Positions 51,467-60,733 of a DNA stretch of 64,000 bases are shown here, in pieces. Within the stretch, counting starts at the first letter, position 1; each line of letters begins with the position of its first letter. The notes beneath the pieces are model-generated. The model did not search any database. It worked only from the letters and a program-made list of their open reading frames with translations, and was not told the origin of the DNA. A program made the translations under genes and the position numbers. This DNA is from Paenibacillus sp. FSL H7-0331 (lineage in GTDB: Bacteria; Bacillota; Bacilli; Paenibacillales; NBRC-103111): contig NZ_MRTH01000008.1 of the NCBI RefSeq assembly GCF_001956045.1, positions 1 to 64,000 of the forward strand. Direction: 5' to 3'.

Positions 51467-52412
51467 AGTCCATAATTTAAAAAAATACTTTCCTATCAAA
51501 AAAGGAATTTTCGGTCAAACCGTTAATCATGTTAAAGCCGTAGACGGCTTGAATTTTACAATTTACAAAGGAGAAACGCTCGGCTTGGTGGGAGAAAGCG
51601 GCTGTGGAAAGTCGACTACGGGACGAACGATTCTTCAATTACTGGAACCAACCGAAGGCGAAGTTCTATACGAGGGGAAAAACCTGGTTGGCATGAAACC
51701 GCAGGAATTAAGAAAGCTGCGTAAAGATTTACAAATTATTTTTCAGGACCCTTATGCATCGTTGGACCCGCGTTTGACTGTAGGCGACATTATCGCAGAA
51801 CCCTTACAGATTCATAAAATCGCCGCAGGAAAAGAAATGGACCAACGGGTTGAGGAACTGCTTAATGTCGTAGGTTTAAGCAGCTACCATGCCAAACGGT
51901 ATGCGCATGAATTCAGCGGCGGGCAGCGTCAGCGGATCGGAATCGCACGGGCCTTGGCCTTGAACCCCAAGCTGATCGTAGCGGATGAGCCTGTATCTGC
52001 ACTCGATGTATCCATTCAATCTCAGGTGATCAACCTGCTTCAGGATTTGCAGGAGCAGTTTCAATTAACGTACTTATTTATTGCCCATGATTTGAGTGTC
52101 GTTAAACATATCAGCGATCGGATCGGCGTGATGTATTTAGGCAGAATTGTCGAGCTTTCCGATAAGAACGAATTATTTAATGACCCTAAGCATCCTTACA
52201 CGAAAGCTTTGTTGTCTGCCGTACCCATTCCAAATCCTTTAATCAAGAAGGAAAGAATTGTACTGCAAGGGGATGTCCCGAGCCCTGCCAATCCACCATC
52301 CGGCTGTACGTTTCATCCAAGGTGCAGCGAGTGTATGGCGATTTGTCGGACAGATAAGCCGGAGCTCAAGGAAGTTAATGGCCAGTATGTTGCGTGTCAT
52401 TTATATCATTAA
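51447..52412 (+). CDS. Peptide ABC ATPase (DppF type)
   Basis: A 321-residue ATPase. Walker [11 protein letters not shown]-loop [11 protein letters not shown], signature FSGGQRQR, Walker [14 protein letters not shown]-loop IAHD. The C-terminal extension has [14 protein letters not shown], a cysteine cluster as in other DppF/OppF proteins. ATG 51447 follows GGGGGAG. The longer frame from 51249 lies inside the previous gene and has no support. With DppD it forms the motor of the importer. Confidence 0.92.
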   Translation: MKKPLIEVHNLKKYFPIKKGIFGQTVNHVKAVDGLNFTIYKGETLGLVGESGCGKSTTGRTILQLLEPTEGEVLYEGKNLVGMKPQELRKLRKDLQIIFQDPYASLDPRLTVGDIIAEPLQIHKIAAGKEMDQRVEELLNVVGLSSYHAKRYAHEFSGGQRQRIGIARALALNPKLIVADEPVSALDVSIQSQVINLLQDLQEQFQLTYLFIAHDLSVVKHISDRIGVMYLGRIVELSDKNELFNDPKHPYTKALLSAVPIPNPLIKKERIVLQGDVPSPANPPSGCTFHPRCSECMAICRTDKPELKEVNGQYVACHLYH

Positions 52413-52443
52413 TTAATGAAAATGTCCTCTGGAGGTAGTGAAT

Positions 52444-53631
52444 GTGAGTAAGTCCAAATCGAACATATATGCTTCCGTGGATAGTCTGCGGGACTCTATA
52501 ATTGGAATCAATGATTTTATCCATGATCATCCTGAATTAGGTAACAATGAGTTTCAAGCGGTGGAATTGTTAACCCGCACCTTAGCTTCCCATCATTTCC
52601 GGGTGGAGCAAGGGATTGCCGGATTGCCAACAGCCTTTAGAGCGACTTATGCCAATCAGGCAGGCGGACCGACCATTGGTTTACTGTGCGAATACGATGC
52701 TTTGGAAGGATTAGGGCACGGCTGCGGGCATAATTTGCAAGCCTCTTCTATTGTAGGCGCAGCCATTGCGCTTTCGCAAAATTTGGGTGATATACCCGCG
52801 ACGATTGTCGTCTATGGCACTCCTGCTGAAGAAACGACCAGTGGTAAATTGCCTATGATCAAAGCCGGCATTTTTGATGATATGGACGTAGCCTTAATGA
52901 TGCATGGAGGCGACCGTACTACGGTAGACGGCAAATCGCTTGCGATGAATTTGATTGATTTCATATTCGAAGGAAAAGCTGCGCATGCTGCGGTAGCTCC
53001 GGAGAAAGGAATTAGTGCTCTCGACGGGGTGTTGATGACGTTTAATGCCATTGAATATTTACGTGAGCATGTTCGCTCAGACGTTAAGATGCATGGGGTC
53101 ATTACGAATGGAGGCATTGCGGCCAATATTGTGCCTGACTTGGCTACGGCTCAGTTTTATGTGCGGGCAGCGGACCGTCCCTACCTGGATACCGTCCTGG
53201 AGCGGGTGTATAATGCGGCACGTGGAGCGGCTCTTGCCACAGGCAGCAAATTAACGATTAAAGAAGTGAAGCGATGCGAAAATAAAGTCAACGTGGACAG
53301 ATTGAATCAAGTCTTATTGAAAAACGCTGAAGAAGCAGGTATTAAGGAGATATCTCCTCCCAGAACGAGCACTGGCTCTACTGATTTTGGCAATGTGACG
53401 TATATAGTTCCCGGCGCTTGCCTGCGTGTCGCTTTTGTTCCTTTCGGTACGGCCAGTCATTCTACCGAATGGGTAGAAGCCGGAACGAGTGAAGCAGGGC
53501 ATAAGGCTGTCATCTTAGCGGCGAAGGCGCTTGCCTGCTCTGCCTATGATTTAATTACGGTTCCTAACCTGCTTCATGAGGTGAAGGAAGAATTCGATAC
53601 AGCCAAAAGTGCATTTATGAGCAGCTTATAG
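52444..53631 (+). CDS. M20-family amidohydrolase (AbgB/HipO-like)
   Basis: A 395-residue M20 amidohydrolase. CEYDALEGLGHGCGHNL near residues 81-97 contains the metal-binding His/Asp/Cys set of the aminobenzoyl-glutamate/hippurate hydrolase branch. YGTPAEETTSGK carries the catalytic Glu pair, and MMHGGDRT and a late HSTEW supply further ligands. It removes an acyl or aminoacyl group from imported compounds. GTG 52444 is preferred because GGAGG lies eight bases upstream. GTG 52438 is too close. It closes the M20-importer-M20 gene set and is followed by a bidirectional terminator. Confidence 0.88.
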   Translation: MSKSKSNIYASVDSLRDSIIGINDFIHDHPELGNNEFQAVELLTRTLASHHFRVEQGIAGLPTAFRATYANQAGGPTIGLLCEYDALEGLGHGCGHNLQASSIVGAAIALSQNLGDIPATIVVYGTPAEETTSGKLPMIKAGIFDDMDVALMMHGGDRTTVDGKSLAMNLIDFIFEGKAAHAAVAPEKGISALDGVLMTFNAIEYLREHVRSDVKMHGVITNGGIAANIVPDLATAQFYVRAADRPYLDTVLERVYNAARGAALATGSKLTIKEVKRCENKVNVDRLNQVLLKNAEEAGIKEISPPRTSTGSTDFGNVTYIVPGACLRVAFVPFGTASHSTEWVEAGTSEAGHKAVILAAKALACSAYDLITVPNLLHEVKEEFDTAKSAFMSSL

Positions 53632-53637
53632 CATGAA

Positions 53638-53686
53638 CAAAAAAGAGACAGAAGCGATGTTGATCATCATCCTTTTGTCTCTTTTT
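53638..53686. terminator. Bidirectional terminator
   Basis: AAAAAAGAGACA near 53639-53650 pairs with TGTCTCTTTTT (53677-53687). Both sides have T-runs, and the LysR stop codon lies in the loop. It serves the convergent genes on both sides. Confidence 0.8.
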
Positions 53687-54608
53687 CATGATTACGACCT
53701 ATCAACTCATGAAGATTTAACGATTTGATATGGTTGATAAATTCATTGACCAGATTGATTTCCAAAGATGGTTCCTTGTAAATGAGCCATGTTTTCCTAA
53801 CCAGGGGCTGTCCGCTTCGGAAAGTCATCAGATACTTATGGAAAGTATCCTGAGGATGTAAGCAGAGCTGGGGAACGATGGAATAACCAAGCCCATGTGT
53901 GACCAGCTGCTTACACGTTTCATAGTTGCTGACGTTCATTGTAATATGCGGAGGAGCGTTATACCGATCCTTCCACCACCCGTCGATGGCTTCCAGAAGT
54001 AAAGTGTCGGGTTTATAGCCGAACTTATTCAGTGGAGGCGTATTGGTTCGATAACTAATCCGGGGTAGCGTGGGCAGCTGCTCCAGGTCGATTTCATTGT
54101 TGGAAATGATATAAAAAGGGTCTTCACTCATCAAATATTTTTGATCAATCCAGTTGAACTCTCCTCTGACAATACCGACATGAAGGCCGCCGTTTTCGAG
54201 AGCCTGAAAGATCTCCTGGTTCGTGCTCGTATTGAGAAATATTTCGGTTTTGGGATATAGCTTAAGAAACTGTTGAAGAATCGGCGCAAGCCTGTATTGT
54301 GTAAAATGGCTGGAAACCCCAAGCCGCAGCGTTCCCTGAACCTCGCTCTTTAAGTTAATAATGAATTCTTTAAACCGTTGGTGCTCTTGCAACGATTTTC
54401 TGGCGTAGTCAACAAGATGTTTGCCTTCTGAGGTGAACTTGATGTTCTTGCCTACCTTTTGAACGATTTGCAATTGATATTGCTTTTCCAGCTGCCGGAT
54501 TCTATACGTTAGGGCTGGTTGGGTAATGTAAAGACGCTCCGCTGCCTTGGACAAATTTTGTTCCTCAAATATAATGAGTAAAACCTTACAGTCTTTCTCG
54601 TCCACCAC
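53667..54608 (-). CDS. LysR-family transcriptional regulator
   Basis: A 313-residue regulator. The N-terminal helix-turn-helix has NLSKAAERLYITQPALTYRIRQLEKQ. The effector domain contains GVSSHFTQYRLAPILQ and the second-lobe block TCKQLVTHGLGYSIVP. GTG start at 54608 with AGAGGGG upstream. It converges on the M20/importer operon, so it may control that operon from a distance or regulate another target. The 145-base gap upstream of it holds no divergent gene, which is uncommon for LysR regulators. Confidence 0.86.
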   Translation of the reverse strand: MVDEKDCKVLLIIFEEQNLSKAAERLYITQPALTYRIRQLEKQYQLQIVQKVGKNIKFTSEGKHLVDYARKSLQEHQRFKEFIINLKSEVQGTLRLGVSSHFTQYRLAPILQQFLKLYPKTEIFLNTSTNQEIFQALENGGLHVGIVRGEFNWIDQKYLMSEDPFYIISNNEIDLEQLPTLPRISYRTNTPPLNKFGYKPDTLLLEAIDGWWKDRYNAPPHITMNVSNYETCKQLVTHGLGYSIVPQLCLHPQDTFHKYLMTFRSGQPLVRKTWLIYKEPSLEINLVNEFINHIKSLNLHELIGRNHEKETKG

Positions 54609-54753
54609 GCAACCCCTCTAACGGTTTAATCTGAGCAAGCCAAAGCAAATGGGATGTTATCCTTGTATTATACTGCTGATCTCCATGCTTTCCAATCTAA
54701 CTGGAGTCGAAAGCTCGGTGTCGAAAATGAATCATCGGCATGGGATCAACAGG

Positions 54754-55860
54754 TTAGTTCCCTTCCAACTGGATTATCGTAAAAGCGACCTCGCGTCCAT
54801 TCACCAGCAGGGCAATCCGATGCTCCCCCGGATAATGACGACGGGTTGTAAGGTCCGACCAACGGTGAGTTCGAGTGCCGTTCAGCGAGGTGCCGCCAGG
54901 CACTGTTTTATCGGACAGCAGGAACGATTTGCGTGAGCTGCGTCCGCTAGCCTTTACAAAATCGATTCCGTATTCAATACGGACATGAGCGGGTTCGCCT
55001 TCCCGGATCCGCAGCTCATACCGCAGCTCACAGGCTCCACCAATTGACAGCACAGACGGTTCTGCTGTGAATGCCTCGCTGCTTGTAAGTGCCTCGGACT
55101 CTGTTGCTTCCGCATATCCAAAAAGTGTCATCACCTCGGGATCTGCTTTACGAATCAAGGTTCTGCAGCCGTGTCGCACAATCCAGTCTGTATTCGGATC
55201 GACGCCCCTCCAGCGTCGGGCGGTATCGAGTACAACGGAGGGATGATCCTTGGCAATATCGTTCAGGTTATTGGCAACGCTTTTGCGCACATAAAGCGAA
55301 GGATCTGCCTTTAGCAGCTCCAACACCCGCAGCACGGGAGCCGGGTCGCGTTTGAACATCGGGAGTGCTTGTCCCCACGGCAGACGTGGCCGACAGCCCT
55401 CGCTCGCAAGCCGCCTTACATGCTCATTTGGAGACTTAGACCATACCTCCATTTGGGCCATCATTTTCTGGGGCTCACGGAGCAGGAACGGTCTTACAGC
55501 AAACTCCGCTGATGATTTTGGCGTAAAGCGTTCCAGTGCTTTCATGGAAAGCGCCCAGTGTTCCTCCGCCTGACCATACACCTCCACGAAATCGGGAAAG
55601 AACAAATACGGAAAACCGACACAGGTCTCGTCGATTGCAAACAGGATGTTTAATGCTTCTTCGTACCGTTCCGGCAGATGCGCCCCAAGTGTCTGGGTGA
55701 TCCGCCGCATCCGGGCTTTCAACTCCAGCCCATCCCATGTATCGTCAATCGCCGCAGCAATGAAACCTTCTGTATGGAAAGCCTCGTATACGGTACGTAC
55801 TTTCTCACCAAAGCTGCGCAAAAACTGTTCATTGTACATGGCTTTTAAAGGTTCTCCCAT
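54754..55860 (-). CDS. DNA alkylation repair protein (AlkC/AlkD-like, HEAT repeats)
   Basis: A 368-residue protein of the HEAT-repeat DNA glycosylase superfamily. HEAT-type helices fill the first two-thirds (EVWSKSPNEHVRRLASEG, LYVRKSVANNLNDIAKDHP, WIVRHGCRTLI). The last 100 residues form a beta domain with GGACELRYELRIREGEPAHV and HRIALLVNGREVAFTI, resembling the Ig-like domain known from AlkC. It would excise 3-methyladenine-type lesions. ATG 55860 follows GGAGGAG. The longer frame to 55914 has no binding site. It is monocistronic. Confidence 0.85.
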   Translation of the reverse strand: MGEPLKAMYNEQFLRSFGEKVRTVYEAFHTEGFIAAAIDDTWDGLELKARMRRITQTLGAHLPERYEEALNILFAIDETCVGFPYLFFPDFVEVYGQAEEHWALSMKALERFTPKSSAEFAVRPFLLREPQKMMAQMEVWSKSPNEHVRRLASEGCRPRLPWGQALPMFKRDPAPVLRVLELLKADPSLYVRKSVANNLNDIAKDHPSVVLDTARRWRGVDPNTDWIVRHGCRTLIRKADPEVMTLFGYAEATESEALTSSEAFTAEPSVLSIGGACELRYELRIREGEPAHVRIEYGIDFVKASGRSSRKSFLLSDKTVPGGTSLNGTRTHRWSDLTTRRHYPGEHRIALLVNGREVAFTIIQLEGN

Positions 55861-55972
55861 TATGTATCTCCTCCTTCTGTTAACCATTATAACGGATCGC
55901 TCCCGGCGTTTCACTGTGCTTCTGGTGAAATCATCATATCTCTTTGCAAATGAGTGTAGTGGATAATGTACG

Positions 55973-56003
55973 AAAAAAAACCTTTGGAGCAGTACCCCAA
56001 AGG
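55973..56003 (-). terminator. Orphan terminator on the minus strand
   Basis: CCTTTGG (55981-55987) pairs with CCAAAGG (55997-56003). Read on the minus strand the stem is followed by eight T. No gene on the minus strand lies to its right, and it is upstream of the repair gene, so the transcript it ends is unknown. The rest of the 55861-56283 gap contains a TATAAT at 56150-56155 for the exporter genes and nothing else I can name. Confidence 0.7.
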
Positions 56004-56283
56004 TGGATAGAAATTGAATTGCTTCACGACTTTTAAACTTAAAGTGCCATAAAACTAAAATAAACGACGCACAATAGCCCCGTAGGTAAATTTTAACTAG
56101 AGTTGATTTTTTTCAAAGTTCAACTAGAAATAGAACTGTAATCGCTGTCTATAATATTAGGATAACATACGGAAAAGAAACAGTCTAGTCTTTTTTTCCA
56201 TTTTACTTTATATTTTACATGTTGCTTCGATTAGATCGTAAGTTTGCAAGCAGATCTCAGAACGAAAAGAGCTGGAGGTGCTC

Positions 56284-57057
56284 ATGTTTTCCTTAACGTT
56301 AGCCCGCAAAGGTTATCTAAATCAACTGCAGTACCGGAGAGCGCACTTGCTTCGCATGCTCGCCAGTGTCGCGATCGGATACGTATACATGTCGATCTGG
56401 GCTGGTATCAGCCATGACCAATCACTTGGCGAATACGGGCTGCAGGGTATGCTCAGCTATATTGCATTCAATCAAGCCTGTATCTGGATTTTATTCCCGA
56501 CAGCAGGTTTGGGAATTGACGGTATGGTTCGAACGGGACAGATCGCTCACGAGCTGATGAGGCCAATGCCGTTCTTCTGGTATTTACTCAGCCGGGAGTG
56601 GGGACAGTTGATCTATCAGTTTCTCTACAGTACCGTGCCGATCTATCTCATCTATGTTATTTTTCTGCAGATTCAAATTCCTCAGCATCCGCTAACCTGG
56701 CTGTGGACCCTCATAGCCCTCATGTTATCCGCTTATATCGCCCTATGTATTTCCTACTTGGTTGGAATCACAGCCTTGTGGACCACCGAGTCACGTTGGC
56801 TATGGCATGTGCATCATGCACTGAATATGCTGCTCTCCGGTTTTTTCATTCCTGTAGCCTGGCTGCCCGGATGGCTTAAGACCATCAGCCTGCTCTCCCC
56901 TTACCCTTGTCTGCAATATTATCCAGCGCGAATTTATCTTGAATTGGATCCGGTTACGGTTCTCGTCAATTCCCTGATCTGGTGCTGCTTGCTAACAACT
57001 GCAGCGATACTTATGACTCATACGATGCGTCGCAAGGTGGAGGTGCAGGGCGGATGA
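56284..57057 (+). CDS. ABC-2-type exporter permease, subunit 1
   Basis: A 257-residue membrane protein with six segments, of the ABC2_membrane_6 type. It starts with a basic helix (RKGYLNQLQYRRAHLLRMLA) and ends RRKVEVQGG. Members form heterodimeric permeases with a sister subunit and a NatA-like ATPase, exporting unknown compounds. ATG 56284 follows GGAGG by five bases. A GTG two codons earlier touches the site. A promoter-like TATAAT lies at 56150. Its stop overlaps the start of subunit 2 (ATGA). Confidence 0.82.
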   Translation: MFSLTLARKGYLNQLQYRRAHLLRMLASVAIGYVYMSIWAGISHDQSLGEYGLQGMLSYIAFNQACIWILFPTAGLGIDGMVRTGQIAHELMRPMPFFWYLLSREWGQLIYQFLYSTVPIYLIYVIFLQIQIPQHPLTWLWTLIALMLSAYIALCISYLVGITALWTTESRWLWHVHHALNMLLSGFFIPVAWLPGWLKTISLLSPYPCLQYYPARIYLELDPVTVLVNSLIWCCLLTTAAILMTHTMRRKVEVQGG

Positions 57058-57845
57058 GCTGGATACAATTGTATGCCCGGATGGCGGGAGCAAGCCTTCG
57101 CGGACAAATGCAGTATAAATTCAATTTTATTTTTTCCTCGATGATGGCGTTATTCATGTTCTCTCTGGAATTTCTTACTGTGGTCACCGTCATTTATCGG
57201 TTCAATGGTATTCAAGGCTGGGGCGTGTACGAGATTGGGTATCTGTTTACCATCATGATGTTCACCAGAGCCTTTTACCGGATATTGGCCTCGGAAGTTA
57301 ACGGCTTTGAAAAATATCTGGTACAGGGCCTGCTCGATGGACTATTGATTCGTCCGGCGCCCGTGCTGCTGGTGCTGATGACGCGGAATTTTCGCCCGAT
57401 GCTCGGTGAACTGATTCTTGGCACGATTCTGGTTAGTATTTGTCTCCATCATCTGATGGCGAGCGGTCAGGTGACCTGGTGGGCGATCCCGTTAACCGGC
57501 GTGGTTGTGGCGAGCGGGACGATGATTACGTTTTCGATCGGCTTGGCGACAGCGGCGGTAGGCTTCTGGACGCATCGGATCGATGATTTACAGCGGATCA
57601 CAGACAATGCAGGCACGATTGCCGGGCAGTATCCCCTAACTATTTATCCGCAATGGATGCGCGTTGTTCTACTGACGATTGTACCGATGGGCTTTACTGC
57701 TTATGTACCATCACTGTACGTGATTCGTGGCGAGCAGGGACCTTGGGTAGTGGTGGTTACCTTATTGGTAGCGATCCTGCTGCTGCTTGCGGCGCTGCGG
57801 TTGTGGCGGTACGGGATTTCTCATTATCAAAGCACGGGTACCTGA
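57054..57845 (+). CDS. ABC-2-type exporter permease, subunit 2
   Basis: A 263-residue six-helix membrane protein of the same ABC-2 permease class. It starts MSWIQLYARMAGASLRGQMQ, has GFEKYLVQGLLDGLLIRPAP in the first cytosolic loop and PLTIYPQWMRVVLLTIVPMG near the end, a block typical of this family. ATG 57054 overlaps the previous stop by four bases, and AAGGTGGAGG supplies the binding site. The longer frame from 56982 lies inside subunit 1. Confidence 0.83.
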   Translation: MSWIQLYARMAGASLRGQMQYKFNFIFSSMMALFMFSLEFLTVVTVIYRFNGIQGWGVYEIGYLFTIMMFTRAFYRILASEVNGFEKYLVQGLLDGLLIRPAPVLLVLMTRNFRPMLGELILGTILVSICLHHLMASGQVTWWAIPLTGVVVASGTMITFSIGLATAAVGFWTHRIDDLQRITDNAGTIAGQYPLTIYPQWMRVVLLTIVPMGFTAYVPSLYVIRGEQGPWVVVVTLLVAILLLLAALRLWRYGISHYQSTGT

Positions 57846-57882
57846 CAGACGGATTCAGTGGATTTTTAAAAGGAGGAGACCT

Positions 57883-58854
57883 ATGATTATTGCCAAAAGC
57901 TTGCACAAAACGTTCCGAATTCCAGTCGTCAAGCAAGGTCGATTGCAGGGGCTAAGAACGTTACTTACGCGGGATTACCGCTTGGTTGAGGCGGTGAAGG
58001 ATATCAGCTTCGAGATTCCAAAAGGTGAATTTGTCGGTTATATCGGGCCAAACGGGGCAGGGAAATCGACCACGATCAAAATGCTCTGCGGCATTCTGCA
58101 TCCCACCTCAGGTGAAGTAACGATTAACGGACGCAGTCCGCAAAAGAATCGGATGGAGCTGGTCAGGCAGCTCGGGGTGGTGTTTGGTCAGCGTACTCAG
58201 CTGTGGTGGGATCTTCCGGTCAAGGATTCGATCGAGATCCTCGCATCGCTGTATAAGATCGGTAAACCAGCATACAGACGCCAGTTGGGTAAGCTGAGTG
58301 AGGTCTTGAATCTGCGCGATTTTCTCGACACACCGGTACGGAAGCTGTCCCTTGGCCAGCGAATGCGGGCTGATCTGGCGGCGTCTCTGCTCCACGACCC
58401 CGAATTATTGTTTCTGGATGAACCGACGATCGGATTGGATGTTCTCGCCAAAAAGCAAATTCGTGAGCACCTGCGGCTGTTAAATCGGGAATTGAACAAA
58501 ACGATTTTGCTAACCACACACGATATGGACGATATTGAGCAGCTATGCAGCCGAGTCATCGTTATTAATCATGGTCAGGCGATCTATGATGGAACGCTGG
58601 AGCAGCTGAGGGGTAGAATCGGGCTTCCAACGCGGATGAAAATAACGTTTCGTGAAGCGATTAAACAACCATCGGCCCACACATCTTCTTTTGAGATTCA
58701 GATGATTGATTCGCGTATGATGTCCGTAGCCTGCAATCGGCAGGAAACAACAGCGATGGAGGTGCTTCAGGCGATGAGTGCCTGGGGTGTTATCGAGGAC
58801 GTGCACATGGAGGAGCCAGACTTTGAAGAGGTCATCCACCGTGTGTACGGATAG
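57883..58854 (+). CDS. ABC exporter ATPase (NatA-like)
   Basis: A 323-residue ATPase. Walker A GPNGAGKST near 61-69, the Q-loop in GVVFGQRTQLWWDLP (a glutamine followed by the LWWDLP block typical of this subfamily), signature KLSLGQRMRADLA, Walker B LLFLDEPTIGLD, H-loop TTHDM. The C-terminal 80 residues are a small regulatory-type domain. AGGAGG precedes ATG 57883. It completes the three-gene exporter. The 37-base gap to subunit 2 and the shared strand indicate one operon. The exported compound is unknown. Confidence 0.9.
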   Translation: MIIAKSLHKTFRIPVVKQGRLQGLRTLLTRDYRLVEAVKDISFEIPKGEFVGYIGPNGAGKSTTIKMLCGILHPTSGEVTINGRSPQKNRMELVRQLGVVFGQRTQLWWDLPVKDSIEILASLYKIGKPAYRRQLGKLSEVLNLRDFLDTPVRKLSLGQRMRADLAASLLHDPELLFLDEPTIGLDVLAKKQIREHLRLLNRELNKTILLTTHDMDDIEQLCSRVIVINHGQAIYDGTLEQLRGRIGLPTRMKITFREAIKQPSAHTSSFEIQMIDSRMMSVACNRQETTAMEVLQAMSAWGVIEDVHMEEPDFEEVIHRVYG

Positions 58855-58918
58855 AAGCGACAATTAACGTGTCAAATGGTTAGTAACCTAAATCTAAACT
58901 GGAGAGGTGGAACTCAAT

Positions 58919-59707
58919 ATGTTTCCCGATATTACACAGCACCCCGAATGGCTGCGAGGACAGACATTAGCCTGGTGCAATCGACTTGCTGAGCAGACTG
59001 GTAAATACGAGTACCCGTGGACAACGATCGTTGAAGGGGAGACTGCGGAGGATATCTTCAGTGAGGAACTGGCGAAGCTGGTGCGCGGTAAGGTTCTCGA
59101 GGTAGGCTGCGGTCATGGAGCTTTTGCGAATCGATGGGCGAGCCAGGCTGATGAGGTCGTTGGTTATGATATGACGGACGGCTTTTTACGTACAGCGGAA
59201 CAGAACCGTAAACCGAACGTCTCATTTGTTCTGGGAAATACCCATGATGGCTTGCCCTTCAAGGATAATGAATTTGATCTTGCTTATACCAAAAAAGGTC
59301 CAACCAGCTGGTATCCCGAAGCAAATCGAATTCTCAAACCACGAGGTGATGTGCTATCTCTGCATCCTGGCGATGGAAATGGTGAAGGTATCGAGCTGGG
59401 GAGCTATTTCCCCGGGCTGTTTGCGCCACCGCAGCAAGGAACACCGATTCTGGATAAAATCAACCTCATGCTTTCACAAAGCAAGCTCGATGTGCTCTCT
59501 ATTCGTAGATTACGCGAAACGACGTACCTGCCAACAGTGGAGGATGTGCTCCAAATCATCGGATTCGGGCAAACCGAGGGCTTCAATCAATTCGTACAAG
59601 ACAGCTGCATGGAAGGGATCCGTCGCCAGTTTGAGCTGAACCGAAGTCAACAAGGATTGAAAACGATCAGCTTTTATTATCTGGTTCAGGCGAAAGGAAC
59701 CAACTGA
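58919..59707 (+). CDS. Class I SAM-dependent methyltransferase
   Basis: A 262-residue methyltransferase. Motif I is VLEVGCGHGAFANRW near residues 58-72, then the acidic post-I residue in VVGYDMTDGFL, and motif II/III regions around NEFDLAYTKKGPTSWYPEAN. It belongs to the large UbiE/COQ5-like group, with a substrate that cannot be deduced. ATG 58919 follows GAGAGGTGG by eight bases. It stands 64 bases behind the exporter ATPase without an obvious terminator, so it may be part of that operon. Its own C-terminal half has no further recognisable domain. Confidence 0.83.
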   Translation: MFPDITQHPEWLRGQTLAWCNRLAEQTGKYEYPWTTIVEGETAEDIFSEELAKLVRGKVLEVGCGHGAFANRWASQADEVVGYDMTDGFLRTAEQNRKPNVSFVLGNTHDGLPFKDNEFDLAYTKKGPTSWYPEANRILKPRGDVLSLHPGDGNGEGIELGSYFPGLFAPPQQGTPILDKINLMLSQSKLDVLSIRRLRETTYLPTVEDVLQIIGFGQTEGFNQFVQDSCMEGIRRQFELNRSQQGLKTISFYYLVQAKGTN

Positions 59708-59800
59708 TCTATAGGAATCTTATAGCGTGGATGAAGCCAGTTGACTACATCGAAGTGGTGCTGCGTGTCAGAGGGATGCGAAATATTGAGGAGGACTCAC

Positions 59801-60631
59801 ATGTCAGAGGAAAACGTTCTGCTGAAAGTAAGCCTATATGATGGTAATATCACTGCTTTATTGTTGGAAGCGGGTCAAATATTTAAAGTATTCAACCAGC
59901 AGGACTCGGGATGCATTTCCTATGGTATCGAGGCTATGGGCCAACGATGGTTCGTCAAATATGCGGAACGAGCTGAAGCTATTGCTTTTATGCAAAATGC
60001 GGAACGACTTCATCGCGCTGTTGCGCATCCGCGGCTCCCCAAGCTGCTCAACTCGATCCATACCTCTGAAGGTTTTGCTCTTGTGTATGAATGGGTAGAC
60101 GGTGAGGTGCTCGGAACACCGGAATTCCCGGGCAAAGAGGGTAGAAGCTCGCCGCAATCGCCACACTACCGATTCAGGCAGCTGCTTGTACACAAGATAA
60201 TTGCTGCTTTATCGGCAGTATATGAAGTACACACCTATCTGGAGAGTGAGGGTTTTGTTGCGGTAGATTTTTATGACGGCAGTATGATTTACGATTTCGA
60301 TCGGGATGAGCTGCACTTGTGCGATTTGGATTGCTACGCACAAGGTGCTTTTACACTGGAGATGGATCGTTTATATGGCTCAAGCCGGTTTATGGCACCG
60401 GAGGAATTCGTGAAGGGAAGCCGGATTGACCACCTTACTAACGTGTTCACAATGGGAGCTGCCGCATTCGTCTTTTTGGCTGATGAGGGCAGTCGGGACT
60501 CGAAGGATTGGCTGGCGTCTGAAACTCTGTATCGGATTGCTTGCAAGGCTGCCTCTGCGGATCGAAAAGATCGGTACGGTAGTGTGGCTGCTTTTTACCA
60601 TGACTGGCTGGAGGCAGCTACTAAGAACTAA
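59801..60631 (+). CDS. Protein kinase-fold protein (degenerate serine/threonine kinase-like)
   Basis: A 276-residue protein with kinase-like order of motifs: a possible VAIK-type lysine in WFVKYAERAEA near 50, hinge region ALVYEWVDGEVL near 100, a catalytic-loop-like VDFYDGSMIYDF near 160 (Asp kept, HRD and Asn altered), and CDLDCY near 178 in place of DFG. Later DxWSLG-like sequence is replaced by FTMGAAAFVFL. It may be a small-molecule kinase or pseudokinase. ATG 59801 follows GAGGAGG. It lies 93 bases after the methyltransferase. Function unknown. Confidence 0.72.
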   Translation: MSEENVLLKVSLYDGNITALLLEAGQIFKVFNQQDSGCISYGIEAMGQRWFVKYAERAEAIAFMQNAERLHRAVAHPRLPKLLNSIHTSEGFALVYEWVDGEVLGTPEFPGKEGRSSPQSPHYRFRQLLVHKIIAALSAVYEVHTYLESEGFVAVDFYDGSMIYDFDRDELHLCDLDCYAQGAFTLEMDRLYGSSRFMAPEEFVKGSRIDHLTNVFTMGAAAFVFLADEGSRDSKDWLASETLYRIACKAASADRKDRYGSVAAFYHDWLEAATKN

Positions 60632-60673
60632 TAAGGTATTTATGCTGCTAGAAGATGTAGTTCTTCTCCTTTG

Positions 60674-60715
60674 AAAGGTGTATGATGGGCTTGAAGCAAG
60701 TCCATTCTATACCTT
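60674..60715 (+). other. Leader hairpin before the heparinase-family gene
   Basis: An imperfect stem (AAGGTG..GATGGGCTTG with CAAGTCCATTC..ACCTT, loop AAG) ends a few bases before the AAGGAG binding site at 60718. There is no T-run, so it is more likely a leader structure affecting translation or mRNA stability than a terminator. Confidence 0.45.
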
Positions 60716-60733
60716 AGAAGGAGATGATATGGG

